Of a DNA stretch of 64,000 nucleotides, positions 1 through 8,364 are shown piece by piece (position 1 is the stretch's first letter; each line of letters starts with the position of its first letter). Under the pieces are notes generated by a model, which saw only the letters and a list, made by a program, of their open reading frames with translations, was not told the origin of the DNA and ran no database searches. Both the position numbers and the translations under genes were made by a program. Source of the stretch: CAMEON01 sp964463245 (GTDB lineage Bacteria; Bacillota; Clostridia; Oscillospirales; CAG-272); NCBI GenBank assembly GCA_964463245.1, contig CAYXBU010000002.1, forward strand, positions 1 through 64,000, read 5' to 3'.

Positions 1-22
1 ATCGGCGGAAGCTTTTCCGTCA

Positions 23-85
23 TTTGTCACAAAAAGCCTTCGCGTAGGGCGAACTACGCGCGCGACTTTTGTTTAAACTGACAAA
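23..85. repeat. Imperfect composite inverted repeat upstream of the ThuA-like gene
   Basis: Nested complementary arms lie in the 235 bases before the first gene. Bases 41-47 pair with 54-60 (7 bp), 30-36 pair loosely with 66-71, and 23-29 pair exactly with 79-85. This could be the terminator of a gene left of the window or a structured leader. Nothing else recognisable is seen in 1-235 apart from the ribosome binding site (219-225). Confidence 0.3.
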
Positions 86-235
86 AAATCTTCTCGCCGC
101 TCGTAGCACGCGGAATATATAGAGGTGCCCTTGAGTTTTTCGCAATCGCAGACGAAAAAATCTGTACCGAATATGCACCGCCTCATTAAATCAGCGTTTC
201 CTTAAGCATACAGTATCTGAAAGGAGACTCTACAT

Positions 236-979
236 ATGTCTGAGAAAACATTGAACGTCACGATCTGGAACGAGTACCGCCACGAGCGGCAGGAGCCCGC
301 CTGCCACGACATCTACCCCGAGGGCATCCACGGCTGTATCAAGGCCTTCTTGGAGCAGGCCGACCCGTCCCTGCACATCCGTCTGGCGGCGTTGGACGAT
401 CCCGAACAGGGTCTGCCGAACGACGTCCTGGAGAGCACCGACGTGCTCCTGTGGTGGGGGCACATGGCACACCACGAGGTGTCGGATGAGCTGGTCGCCC
501 GCATCCGCGACCGCGTCTATCGCGGCAAGATGGGGCTGATCGTCCTGCACTCCGGGCACCACTCTAAGGTCTTCCGTGAGGTGGTGGGCACCAACGGAAA
601 CCTGTCCTGGGGACGGGATCAGAACGAGATCGTCTGGAACCTCCTGCCCGGTCACCCCATCGCGGCGGGCATTCCGGATCATTTCGAACTGTTCGAGGAG
701 CTGTACTGCGAGCCGTTCTATGTGCCCCAGCCGGATGAGCTGGTGTTCGGCAGCTGGTATGAGGATGGCTTCATCTTCCGCTCGGGTCTGTGCTACTACC
801 GCGGGGCGGGGAAGGTGTTCTACTTCCAGCCGGGACATGAATTCTGCCGCTCCTTCTACAACCCTTATGTTCAGCGCATCATCCGCAACGCGGTGCACTG
901 GGCGGCTCCCAACGAGATCGTCTACCCCATCGAGAACGGATGCCCCAACATCCAGTACAAGCTGAGCGACAAATTCTGA
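236..979 (+). CDS. ThuA-like (trehalose utilization family) protein, 247 aa
   Basis: The 247-residue protein resembles the ThuA domain family, which has a class I glutamine-amidotransferase-like fold and is often found near sugar metabolism genes. Family-type stretches visible are the WWGH segment near residue 80, VLHSGHHS near residue 105 and the FQPGHE segment near residue 205. There is no signal peptide or membrane segment, so it should be cytoplasmic. The start is set by AAAGGAG at 219-225, ten bases before the ATG. No strong promoter is visible upstream. It converges with the lipoprotein gene at 1068 across a hairpin. The biochemical activity of ThuA proteins is not settled, so no substrate is proposed. 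Confidence 0.85.
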   Translation: MSEKTLNVTIWNEYRHERQEPACHDIYPEGIHGCIKAFLEQADPSLHIRLAALDDPEQGLPNDVLESTDVLLWWGHMAHHEVSDELVARIRDRVYRGKMGLIVLHSGHHSKVFREVVGTNGNLSWGRDQNEIVWNLLPGHPIAAGIPDHFELFEELYCEPFYVPQPDELVFGSWYEDGFIFRSGLCYYRGAGKVFYFQPGHEFCRSFYNPYVQRIIRNAVHWAAPNEIVYPIENGCPNIQYKLSDKF

Positions 980-1001
980 CGGCTGTGACGGCAGACCAAA
1001 T

Positions 1002-1032
1002 GACCCCCGACAGACAAGCTCTGTCGGGGGTC
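1002..1032. terminator. Bidirectional hairpin between convergent genes
   Basis: A perfect 12-bp stem (1002-1013 with 1021-1032) and a 7-base loop lie between the ThuA-like gene and the converging lipoprotein gene. Neither side has a long T tract, so termination strength is uncertain. Confidence 0.65.
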
Positions 1033-1067
1033 ATCGTTGTTATGGCAAAGACCGCAGTTGCCCTCTG

Positions 1068-2408
1068 TTACGCCTCAGCCGCCGCCATGTCCACGAGCAG
1101 TTGCAGGTAGACCTCCGGCATATGATTCATGAACAGGACGGTCATGTCGTTGCTCATGTACATTTTGATGGCTGTCTGGGCGAAGGGGTAGAAGTCGCTC
1201 TCGGCGGGAGCTGTCAAGAGAGGCTCCAGCCCACTCATCCCGGCCGAGGAGTCGATGAAGGCGGTGGCGAGGAGGCAGGCGACCTCGTAGGTGGTCATGC
1301 CGTCCTCCGACAGCCCGGCACCGGTCAGGGAGTGCTTGTCGTTGTAGTAGGCGTGGATGCTGTCGGCCAGCGTGCCGATGGAGGTCGCCAGCTGTTCGAC
1401 CTTGGCGGCGTAGGCCTCACTGCCCGGCAGGAGGATATCCTGCCCCGCACGGAAGAAGCCCAGCGAGGCGATCGGCGTGGCAGTCACGGGGTCGGCGGGG
1501 TTGATGAGGTTGAAGATGTTGGAGCAATCCACCTCGGGGGTCTTCCGCACGGTGGTCGGCGTGGCGAAGGTGTAGACATACACATCCCGTGTGCCGCGAT
1601 CGGTGTTGAGCAGGAGCCCCAGCAGGTTGGCGCAGGCGGCTCCGCGGCTATGACCGCTGACCAGAATGATGGGATCTGTCTCGGCTGCCAGCAGAGCCTT
1701 GAGGTCGTCGTAGATGTCCTGTGCGGCTAAGTAGAAGTTCTCGGCGAAGGCGGTGTCGTTGTCCTGCGAGGGGGCGAAGTCCATGTTGGAGAACCATTCG
1801 CCCGCGTTGGTGCCGCGAATAGCGACCAGCAGCACGGTGCGCTCGGCTCCGTTGACCGTCATGGTCTTCTTGCCGACCGAGTAGGCGCTGGTGTGGGACT
1901 TGTCGGCATCCGACTTGTCGTAGTTGCCGTGGAGCACCTCGGTAAAGCCGGCCTTCTCAAACCGCGCGATCATACCCTCCCGCGTGTTGCCGGTGCAGAG
2001 CCCCAGCAGCTGTTGCGCCAGCGTCAAGGAAAAGGTCTTGCTGTCGGCGGGGATGGTCACCTCGGTGAAGCTGTCCAGGCCGAGGGCGGGGGTTGTCTCG
2101 ATCTCGGTGGGTGTTTCGGTCGGGGTCTCACTCGCAGGATCCGACTCCGAGGCATCCTCGGTGGCACTCTCCGGGTCGCTCGCCGAACCGGTCTCGAGGG
2201 TGCTCTCCGAGCTGCTCTCCGAGCTACTCTCCGAGCTACTCTCCGAGCGGCTCTCCGAGCTACTCTCGGGGTTGCTCTCCGAGCCGCTTTCCGTCCGGGT
2301 GTCGGTTTCCTTGCTGTCCGTCGTGTCGTCACCGCACCCGACACACAGCGCGATAGTCAGCGCCGCGACGGTCAGCAGGAGCAGCAGGCGAAATACAGTT
2401 TTCTTCAT
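1068..2408 (-). CDS. Lipase-fold (class 3 lipase-like) lipoprotein with Ser/Glu-rich linker, 446 aa
   Basis: Residues 1-25 form a lipoprotein-type signal peptide ending in a slightly atypical lipobox (CVGC, Cys25). Residues 30-105 are a low-complexity Ser/Glu/Thr linker. The rest is an alpha/beta-hydrolase domain of the class 3 lipase type: nucleophile elbow GHSRG at 252-256 (Ser254), a plausible acid Asp306 in NPADPV, and His359 in DKHSL. It should be anchored outside the membrane, possibly acting on lipids or esters; the substrate is unknown. It lies downstream of the hydrogenase genes on the same strand, separated by a hairpin. No promoter of its own was recognised, so partial read-through is possible. 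Confidence 0.8.
   Translation of the reverse strand: MKKTVFRLLLLLTVAALTIALCVGCGDDTTDSKETDTRTESGSESNPESSSESRSESSSESSSESSSESTLETGSASDPESATEDASESDPASETPTETPTEIETTPALGLDSFTEVTIPADSKTFSLTLAQQLLGLCTGNTREGMIARFEKAGFTEVLHGNYDKSDADKSHTSAYSVGKKTMTVNGAERTVLLVAIRGTNAGEWFSNMDFAPSQDNDTAFAENFYLAAQDIYDDLKALLAAETDPIILVSGHSRGAACANLLGLLLNTDRGTRDVYVYTFATPTTVRKTPEVDCSNIFNLINPADPVTATPIASLGFFRAGQDILLPGSEAYAAKVEQLATSIGTLADSIHAYYNDKHSLTGAGLSEDGMTTYEVACLLATAFIDSSAGMSGLEPLLTAPAESDFYPFAQTAIKMYMSNDMTVLFMNHMPEVYLQLLVDMAAAEA
2209..2292 (-). repeat. 12-base tandem repeats encoding the Ser/Glu linker
   Basis: Roughly seven near-identical 12-base units (plus strand unit gagctactctcc and variants) encode the SESS-type linker of the lipase-like lipoprotein. 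Unit identity at the DNA level is high enough that copy number could vary between strains without a frameshift. Confidence 0.75.
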
Positions 2409-2441
2409 GGATTTATCCTTCCTTTCTCTTCTTTGAAACGA

Positions 2442-2468
2442 GGATCACGGACGCGCGGTCTGTGATCC
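2442..2468 (-). terminator. Terminator-like hairpin after the hydrogenase gene
   Basis: An 11-bp stem with one G-T pair (2442-2452 with 2458-2468) and a 5-base loop lies 32 bases beyond the hydrogenase stop codon on the minus strand. It is followed by a modestly T-rich stretch. Confidence 0.6.
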
Positions 2469-2500
2469 CCTGTAGTCGTTCATGTGTATGGGCAAATGAC

Positions 2501-3925
2501 TTACGGCTTCAGCACCGAAACGGCATCCGCAATGGTCTTTTCAAATGCCTCGCGGCCGTACTTGTCCACCTCGGCCTTGTTCTTCTCGCCGTGGGTCAGA
2601 CAGCCCGCACCGCCGATACAGCCGCCCACGCAGGCCATACCCTCAATGAAGTTGGCGTCCAGCTTGTTCTTGCTCTTGAGCAGGAGAGCGACCTTGCAGG
2701 CCTCAATACCGTCGCAGGCCTGCGGTTTAACCGTGAAGTCGATGTTCTGCTCCTTGAGAGCCTCGGCGACCGCATCCGACAGACCGCCGCAGCGCGCAAA
2801 GATACGCCCGAAGTAGGAGGCGTTGTCCAGTACGCCCTCGCTCAACGTGGTGATATCGAGATCACGGCTGTCAAAGAGGGCTTGCAGTTCCTCGAAGGTC
2901 ATGGCGGCATCCACATACGGCTTGACGTCCTCGTGCTGTACCTCCATCTTCTTGGCGGTGCAGGGACCGATGAAGATCACCTTGCAGGGAGCCTCATGCT
3001 CCTTGATGTACTTGGAGATAGCGGTCATGGGGGAGGGATTGTGGGAAACGAAGGGCAGGAGGGCAGGGAAGCTCTTGCGGATGTACTCCACGAAGGCGGG
3101 ACAGCAAGAGCTGGTCAGGAAGCCCTTCTCCGCCAGCTCGCGGGACTCGGACTGCGCCACCATATCGGCGCCCAGAGCCGCCTCGATGACGGTATAGAAG
3201 CCCAGCTCCTTCAAACCCGTGATGACCTGTCCCAGCTTGGCGTAGGTGAACTGGCTGGAGATGGAGGGAGCCACGACGGCGAATACCTTGTACTTGGTGT
3301 TGCCCTCGCTCTTCTTGAGGATGTCGATGACATTGAGGATAAAGGACTTATCCGAGATGGCACCGAACGGGCACTGGTAGACACAGGCACCGCAGGAGAT
3401 GCACTTGGAGTTGTCGATGCTGGCCTGCTTCTCGTCCCCCATGGTGATGGCCTTGACCTTGCAGGCCGACTCGCAGGGACGCTTGTAGTTGTGGATGGCG
3501 TTGTAAGGGCACACCTTGGAGCAGGCGCCACACTCGCGGCACTTGCTCTTGTCGATGTGAGCCACATGGTTCTCGTCAAAGGTCAGAGCCCCGAACTTAC
3601 AAACATCCTCGCAACGGTGAGCCAGACAGCCGCGGCAAGCACCCGTCACCTCGTAGCCGCCCATGGGGCACTCGTCGCAGGCGATGTCGATGACCTCGAT
3701 GACGTTGGGGTTCTGCTTGTCGCCGCCCATGGCGAGCTTGACCCGCTCGGTCAGGATGGCGCGCTCCTTGTAAACGCAGCAACGCATGGTCGGAACCTTG
3801 CCCGGCACGATGGTCTTGGGGATGTCGATGGCGGTCTCGGGCAGTCTGTCAGCCCACGCCTCCCGCGCGACCTCGCGGAGGACCTTGTATTTCAGATGCT
3901 GTACCTTGGTATCAAATTTTCTCAT
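2501..3925 (-). CDS. hydA2: Monomeric [FeFe] hydrogenase, group B-like, 474 aa
   Basis: This is an iron-only hydrogenase with all H-cluster motifs: L1 TSSCCPAF at 271-278 (Cys274/Cys275), L2 GPCTAKK at 320-326 (Cys322), and L3 MACVGGC at 430-436 (Cys432, Cys436). Two ferredoxin-type [4Fe-4S] motifs are at 129-139 and 175-185, preceded by an extra Cys-rich segment (83-109) typical of group B enzymes. It should interconvert protons, electrons and H2, probably with ferredoxin, in the cytoplasm. It is last in the run ferredoxin - ferredoxin - sensory hydrogenase - phosphatase - hydrogenase. Ruminococcus albus has a comparable hydA2/hydS arrangement as I recall it; physiological direction is inferred. 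Confidence 0.9.
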   Translation of the reverse strand: MRKFDTKVQHLKYKVLREVAREAWADRLPETAIDIPKTIVPGKVPTMRCCVYKERAILTERVKLAMGGDKQNPNVIEVIDIACDECPMGGYEVTGACRGCLAHRCEDVCKFGALTFDENHVAHIDKSKCRECGACSKVCPYNAIHNYKRPCESACKVKAITMGDEKQASIDNSKCISCGACVYQCPFGAISDKSFILNVIDILKKSEGNTKYKVFAVVAPSISSQFTYAKLGQVITGLKELGFYTVIEAALGADMVAQSESRELAEKGFLTSSCCPAFVEYIRKSFPALLPFVSHNPSPMTAISKYIKEHEAPCKVIFIGPCTAKKMEVQHEDVKPYVDAAMTFEELQALFDSRDLDITTLSEGVLDNASYFGRIFARCGGLSDAVAEALKEQNIDFTVKPQACDGIEACKVALLLKSKNKLDANFIEGMACVGGCIGGAGCLTHGEKNKAEVDKYGREAFEKTIADAVSVLKP

Positions 3926-3962
3926 AACGATCCTGTTTCCTTTGCTGGTATAGTGCGTAATA

Positions 3963-5135
3963 TCAGAAGTAACTGACCTTGATCCGCTTGCCCATCCTGC
4001 GCAGGCAGGAGGACAGCTCCTCCACCAGATTCATCTTGATGTTGAAGTTGATGGGCAGATCCGGGTTCTGGTGTGCGGGGTTGACGGCGCGACCGACATA
4101 GAAGTTGATGTCGGTGGCCTCCTCAAAGAGCATCCGACAGATCAAGGATGCACCGTCATGCCCGAAGCTCCACTTCTCATACAGTTTGTTCTCGCTCAAA
4201 GCATCCTTGGCATACTCCACCACGCGGTTAATGGTGATGACACCCTCGGTGACCAGATCCACCCCCTCGATCTCAGCGATGGGCGGGATGTCACTGGCGG
4301 CGAAATTCAGCTGTGCCCGCACGGGCTTGCCCAAATACTTGCCCGCGAGGGAGGAGGTGGTACCGCCGCAGACGATGTGCTTGCCCTCCTTGGAGAAGAA
4401 GAGAGCCATCATGCGGTTGACGTTGTCGCGGTCACGGGGCGGACCGAAGAGGAGGTTCATGGGGACTCGCTTGCGGATCCTGACCACGCAGGCGGTGGCA
4501 TCGTCTCCGGGTCGCTTGCCGTAGAGACGATCCACCTCATCGATGAGGATGGTGGACAGGGTCTTGGCGGTATAGCCGACCTGCGAGACCCCTTCCATGA
4601 AGCTGATGATCTCCTCCCGCTTCCAGCCGAAGTTGTAGGCCATGCCGATGCCGGCATGGGGACAACCGTCGCTCATGGCGATGAAGGTGTCTCCCTCCTG
4701 CAGCTTGACCACGGATTTGTATATCTTCTTTCCGTCGATGGTCATCTCGGTGCGGGGGTAGTCGTAGTTGACCCCATCGCGCAGGAGGATCACCAACGGG
4801 TTGTCGTACTGGATCAGCTCCATCTCGCTGTTGTTGACCAGATGCAGGATGGAGAAGGTCGAGTAGGCCACGCCGCGCACCGAGCAGATGGGGAGAGTCT
4901 TGGCAATGGTCTGCACGCAGTCCTCCAGTGTCATCCCCTGTGCCATCATGGTGGAGATGATCTTGCTGGTCAGGGTGGAGAGGATGCTGGCCTTGACGCC
5001 GCTTCCCAGTCCGTCTGCCAACACGATGACGGTGGAGTTGTCGTCCTGCTCCACGACATCCACATGGTCTCCGCAGAGCTGTTCCCCGATGTGATTGATG
5101 CTTTTATAGCCGATCTCGGCGCACAGATCATTCAT
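3963..5135 (-). CDS. SpoIIE/PP2C-family protein phosphatase of the hydrogenase cluster, 390 aa
   Basis: The first 240 residues carry PP2C/SpoIIE signatures: LADGLGSG with metal-binding Asp41, a later MSDGCPHAG segment, and GDDATACVV near residue 236. About 145 further residues form a C-terminal region that I do not recognise. The expected activity is metal-dependent Ser/Thr phosphoprotein dephosphorylation in the cytoplasm. The start codon lies inside the end of the sensory hydrogenase gene (8-base overlap), which implies translational coupling. Its position between a PAS-containing sensory hydrogenase and a catalytic hydrogenase suggests it relays an H2 or redox signal. That role is inference from context. 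It is not a sporulation SpoIIE because it lacks the membrane-spanning N terminus. Confidence 0.85.
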   Translation of the reverse strand: MNDLCAEIGYKSINHIGEQLCGDHVDVVEQDDNSTVIVLADGLGSGVKASILSTLTSKIISTMMAQGMTLEDCVQTIAKTLPICSVRGVAYSTFSILHLVNNSEMELIQYDNPLVILLRDGVNYDYPRTEMTIDGKKIYKSVVKLQEGDTFIAMSDGCPHAGIGMAYNFGWKREEIISFMEGVSQVGYTAKTLSTILIDEVDRLYGKRPGDDATACVVRIRKRVPMNLLFGPPRDRDNVNRMMALFFSKEGKHIVCGGTTSSLAGKYLGKPVRAQLNFAASDIPPIAEIEGVDLVTEGVITINRVVEYAKDALSENKLYEKWSFGHDGASLICRMLFEEATDINFYVGRAVNPAHQNPDLPINFNIKMNLVEELSSCLRRMGKRIKVSYF

Positions 5136-6813
5136 TGGATATGCTCTCCTTCAGCTTGGTCAGGGCGATCTTGGTCTCGGCGGCAGTCTCACCCAACAGG
5201 GAGGCGATCTCCTGGACGATACGCATCTGCTTATCCACCACACGGTCCGCGATCTCGACGGTCTGGCGGCTGATATTCTCCTTCTTCTCCCGCTCGGTCT
5301 CCTCGTCGGTCACGTCGCGCAAGAGGCAGATGAGGAGGTGGCTGGCGGTGTCGGCGACGATGGTCTGCTCCACATACCGCTTGTACTCAGCCAGATACAC
5401 CCGCGCATCCCGCAGGTTTTGGTGTGTCTCCAGCACCTTGAGGAAGGGGGACGGATCCAGCACGCGGATGACGGGATCCCCCATGACATCGGAGGGAGAG
5501 CGCAGGTTTAAGAGGCGGCAAGCGGCGGCGTTGATCTGCTGTACCTCCAGGGCATCGTTGAGCACGATCAGACCGTTGGGGGTGTTGTTGACGATGCAAT
5601 CCGAGAAGCTCTCGGCCTTGTCCTTGAGGTAGGGGAGACACATGGAGATCTCGGCCTTGCCGTGGCAGATGGCGATGGCCTTCTCCCGACAGGTGTTGTA
5701 CCCGCAGGAGCCGCAGTTCAGCTCGTCCTCGGGGCGGGTCTTGCCCATGCGGCGGAGCGCATCGCGGATCTCATCCTCGCTGGGGGTCGTGTTCCGCCGC
5801 TCGATGGGCTCGAACACCTTGCGGATGGCCAGCGGGTCGGGCTGTTCCACCGTAAAGTCCCGCTCGCCTGCGTACTGTGCGACTGCCATGTAGTCGCTCA
5901 CGGGGGAGGGATGGTACTTTTCCATGACGGGGCCACCGATACAGCTGCCCGTGCAGGCGGACATTTCGATGAAGCAGTTATGTATCTTCCCGCTCTCAAT
6001 GTCCCGCAGGGCGGCGATGCAGTTGTCCACGCCGTCAATGGCCAGGCGGGTATACCGCTCGGCTCCGGGAATGTCGGCCTTCATGGTCTTGAGGATACCG
6101 CCCGCCGTGGGGAAGAAGCGTGCACGGCTCTCGACCGTGTCGTCCATGCTCGGCTCCGGCTTGACACGGGCGCTGTCCATCCAGCGGGACAGCTCCTCGA
6201 AGGTCAGGACGGCATCCACCAGCCCGCCGTAGTGCTGAGCCTCGTCCTTCTTGGCAACGCAGGGGCCGACGAAGACGGTCTTGGCATCAGGATGCCGCCG
6301 CTTGATGTCGGCGCAATGCGCCTGCATGGGGGACAGGATGTCGGCTAAGCAGGGAAGCTCGGCAGGGAAATACTTTTGGATCAGCAGGTTGACCGAATGA
6401 CAGCAGGAGCTGATGATGACATCCCGACCGTCCTCGGCCAGCATACGCTCGTACTCGTTCTTGACGATGGTCGCGCCGATGGCGGTCTCCTCCACGTCGG
6501 TAAAGCCCAACGCCTGCAGTGCCCGACGCATCCCTTCAATGCCGATGCCCTCATAGTTGGCGATGAAGGAGGGAGCCAGACTGACATACACCGGTGCGCC
6601 GGACTGGATGAGTACGCGCGCCTTCTCGGTCTCGTCCACGATCTCCTTTGCGTTCTGCGGGCAAACAACGAAGCAGTGTCCGCACAGGATGCACTCATTC
6701 CCGATGATGTGTGCCTGGTTCCCCGAAAAGCGGATGGATTTGACCGGACAGTGCCGAATACACTTGTAGCAATTCTTGCAGTTGGATTTTTTCAACGTCA
6801 GACATTCTGCCAT
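5128..6813 (-). CDS. hydS: Sensory [FeFe] hydrogenase with PAS domain (HydS/HfsB type), 561 aa
   Basis: Domain order: two [4Fe-4S] ferredoxin motifs (Cys12/15/18/22 and Cys41/44/47/51); an H-cluster domain with divergent L1 SSCCHS (Cys137/138), L2 VGPCVAKK (Cys185) and L3 SACTGSC (Cys287, Cys291); an extra Fe-S motif with Cys367/370/375/392; a PAS domain at about 405-505; and a charged helical tail. This matches group C hydrogenases, regarded as H2 or redox sensors rather than bulk H2 producers. L1 has His where catalytic enzymes have Pro. The gene overlaps the phosphatase gene by 8 bases, so the phosphatase is the obvious output partner (inference). Confidence 0.88.
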   Translation of the reverse strand: MAECLTLKKSNCKNCYKCIRHCPVKSIRFSGNQAHIIGNECILCGHCFVVCPQNAKEIVDETEKARVLIQSGAPVYVSLAPSFIANYEGIGIEGMRRALQALGFTDVEETAIGATIVKNEYERMLAEDGRDVIISSCCHSVNLLIQKYFPAELPCLADILSPMQAHCADIKRRHPDAKTVFVGPCVAKKDEAQHYGGLVDAVLTFEELSRWMDSARVKPEPSMDDTVESRARFFPTAGGILKTMKADIPGAERYTRLAIDGVDNCIAALRDIESGKIHNCFIEMSACTGSCIGGPVMEKYHPSPVSDYMAVAQYAGERDFTVEQPDPLAIRKVFEPIERRNTTPSEDEIRDALRRMGKTRPEDELNCGSCGYNTCREKAIAICHGKAEISMCLPYLKDKAESFSDCIVNNTPNGLIVLNDALEVQQINAAACRLLNLRSPSDVMGDPVIRVLDPSPFLKVLETHQNLRDARVYLAEYKRYVEQTIVADTASHLLICLLRDVTDEETEREKKENISRQTVEIADRVVDKQMRIVQEIASLLGETAAETKIALTKLKESISNE

Positions 6814-6894
6814 CTATATGACCATTCCTTTCTGAATCACGCGAAAGCCCTGTCGGGACGGGTCGTGCAAGACCGTCCTGCGCAGAGCGGATAC

Positions 6895-7161
6895 TCAACC
6901 TTCTTGATCCTTCTTGACTGCCGGCAGGATGGTATCCTGCCAGAAATCCCGAAAGGTCTCTTTGGTGATACCGGTGTAGGGCGCATCGTTGACCGTGATG
7001 GTCACCCCCACGCGGTTGCAACGACCGGCGCAAAAGGCTCCGGTCAGGATGATGTCGTCCTCCAGCTTGGCCTCTGCAATGTAGGATTGCATCAACTCAA
7101 CGATCTCGGGAGCTCCTTTGAGGTGGCAGGAGCTGCCCACACATACTTCAACATAAACCAT
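6895..7161 (-). CDS. Thioredoxin-fold [2Fe-2S] ferredoxin (NuoE C-terminal-like), 88 aa
   Basis: This small cytoplasmic protein has the four-cysteine pattern of thioredoxin-like [2Fe-2S] ferredoxins: Cys7 and Cys12 in CVGSSC, then Cys44 and Cys48 in CAGRC. It corresponds to the cluster-binding half of NuoE/HydC without the N-terminal helical domain. It should be a one-electron carrier. It follows a similar gene (7221-7460) and precedes the sensory hydrogenase, so electron delivery to or from that protein is likely. The ribosome binding site before the ATG is poor. Confidence 0.85.
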   Translation of the reverse strand: MVYVEVCVGSSCHLKGAPEIVELMQSYIAEAKLEDDIILTGAFCAGRCNRVGVTITVNDAPYTGITKETFRDFWQDTILPAVKKDQEG

Positions 7162-7220
7162 GACATAAATCCGGCTTCCGCGGATCGGAAGCGTCCTTTC
7201 GATTGGGAGTGGGGGATGCC

Positions 7221-7460
7221 TCAGAGCTTGGCCTGTACAGCGGTCGCAAAGAAGTCATCCACGGTCTCGGGCGAGACCGAATAGAAGTCGTCGTCTACCG
7301 TGACGCAGACGCCCTCCTGACATTTGCCCATGCAGAAGGTGCCGCCCAGCTCCACGCGGTCGTCTAAGTGGTTTTCGGCGATCAGCTGCTGCAGGCGCGT
7401 GACCACCTGACGGGAGCCCTTGATATGACATGACGACCCGATGCAAACGGTGATTTTCAT
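7221..7460 (-). CDS. Thioredoxin-fold [2Fe-2S] ferredoxin, 79 aa
   Basis: A second ferredoxin of the same fold, with Cys6 and Cys11 in CIGSSC and Cys43 and Cys47 in CMGKC. It is clearly paralogous to the following gene (shared CxGSSCHxKG start), so a local duplication followed by divergence is likely. It is the first gene of the hydrogenase group. Upstream on the same strand are a hairpin and the kinase-like gene. No promoter resembling the others in this window is visible in 7461-7578. Confidence 0.85.
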   Translation of the reverse strand: MKITVCIGSSCHIKGSRQVVTRLQQLIAENHLDDRVELGGTFCMGKCQEGVCVTVDDDFYSVSPETVDDFFATAVQAKL

Positions 7461-7529
7461 GGTGGTTCCATCCTTTCAATTTTGGTGCGTTCAACTCTTA
7501 CCTTTTTGTCGGCATGAGGGAGGGGACGG

Positions 7530-7558
7530 ACGGTCTGCCGCGCAGTGCGGCAGACCGT
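7530..7558 (-). terminator. Hairpin between the kinase-like gene and the ferredoxins
   Basis: A perfect 12-bp G+C-rich stem (7530-7541 with 7547-7558) with a 5-base loop lies 20 bases after the stop of the kinase-like gene. There is no immediate T tract on the minus strand, so it may attenuate or protect mRNA rather than fully terminate. Confidence 0.5.
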
Positions 7559-7578
7559 AGGGTGTGGGGGAGGTGGCC

Positions 7579-8328
7579 TTACTCGTAGTCCACCACGTTG
7601 ACCCAGTTGGACAGCAGCTCGCGCTCCTGCTCGTTGCCCTTGACCGACTGGGAGGCCGCCACGATGGGCATCCACTTCTGGACATAGGTCAGAGCCGTGC
7701 CGCTCTTCTCACAGAACAGCTCCAGGTAACGGTGAGCGATCTCATTCTGTCCTGCTAAGCAGAAGAGCAGGTAAGTGCGGGCGGCATCCGCCGAGGCGTT
7801 GCCCTGCGTAGCATGAGACCAGTCCAACAGGTACAGCTTCCCGTCCTCGCCAACGATGATATTGGAGGGGTTGAAGTCGCCGTGGCAGAGCTTGGTGTGC
7901 CGAGGCATGGCATCCAGACGGGTATGCAGATCATAGCGGGTGGTGGCATCAAAGTCGGTCTGCCCGATCTTGCGATTCATCTTGTCGCGCAGCTTGGTCA
8001 AGAGCGGGCAGGTCTTGGACTGTACCTCCAGCTGCAGGTCAACGAAGGTGTTGAGATACTGCTCGAGATTGTCGGGATCCTCCTCTATGATGCGATCCAG
8101 GGTCTTGCCCTTGATATAGTCGGACACGATGACCCACTTGCCATCCATGACCGTGACCTCGCGGATCTTCGGGATGCAGAGCCCGGTCTCCTCTACTCTG
8201 GCTTGGTTCAGAGCCTCGTTCAGCACATCGGCCTTGGAGTAGGTCTCATCAAAGACCTTCAAGCAGGCGTCACCGTCGCGGTAGACGGTCTTTCTGTTTC
8301 TGACAGCAATTATGCGATCCGATTCCAT
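7579..8328 (-). CDS. Aminoglycoside phosphotransferase-fold small-molecule kinase, 249 aa
   Basis: The protein has the APH/choline kinase fold: the catalytic loop CHGDFNPSNIIV near residue 150 (Asp and Asn in place) and the metal-binding LLDWSHA about 20 residues later. The family phosphorylates small molecules such as aminoglycosides, choline or sugars; the substrate here cannot be told. The gene starts 36 bases after adhE with a strong AAGGAGG site, so it is probably cotranscribed with rex-adhE. There is no sign that it is a resistance gene, since it is not on a mobile element and its composition matches its neighbours. Confidence 0.75.
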   Translation of the reverse strand: MESDRIIAVRNRKTVYRDGDACLKVFDETYSKADVLNEALNQARVEETGLCIPKIREVTVMDGKWVIVSDYIKGKTLDRIIEEDPDNLEQYLNTFVDLQLEVQSKTCPLLTKLRDKMNRKIGQTDFDATTRYDLHTRLDAMPRHTKLCHGDFNPSNIIVGEDGKLYLLDWSHATQGNASADAARTYLLFCLAGQNEIAHRYLELFCEKSGTALTYVQKWMPIVAASQSVKGNEQERELLSNWVNVVDYE

Positions 8329-8364
8329 GATCGATCCTCCTTATACATCTTTGATCCGTGTGGT

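Noticed and set aside
7579..8328. Acquired aminoglycoside resistance gene
   Set aside because: Only the general kinase fold is visible, with no mobile element nearby. Composition and operon setting match the host.
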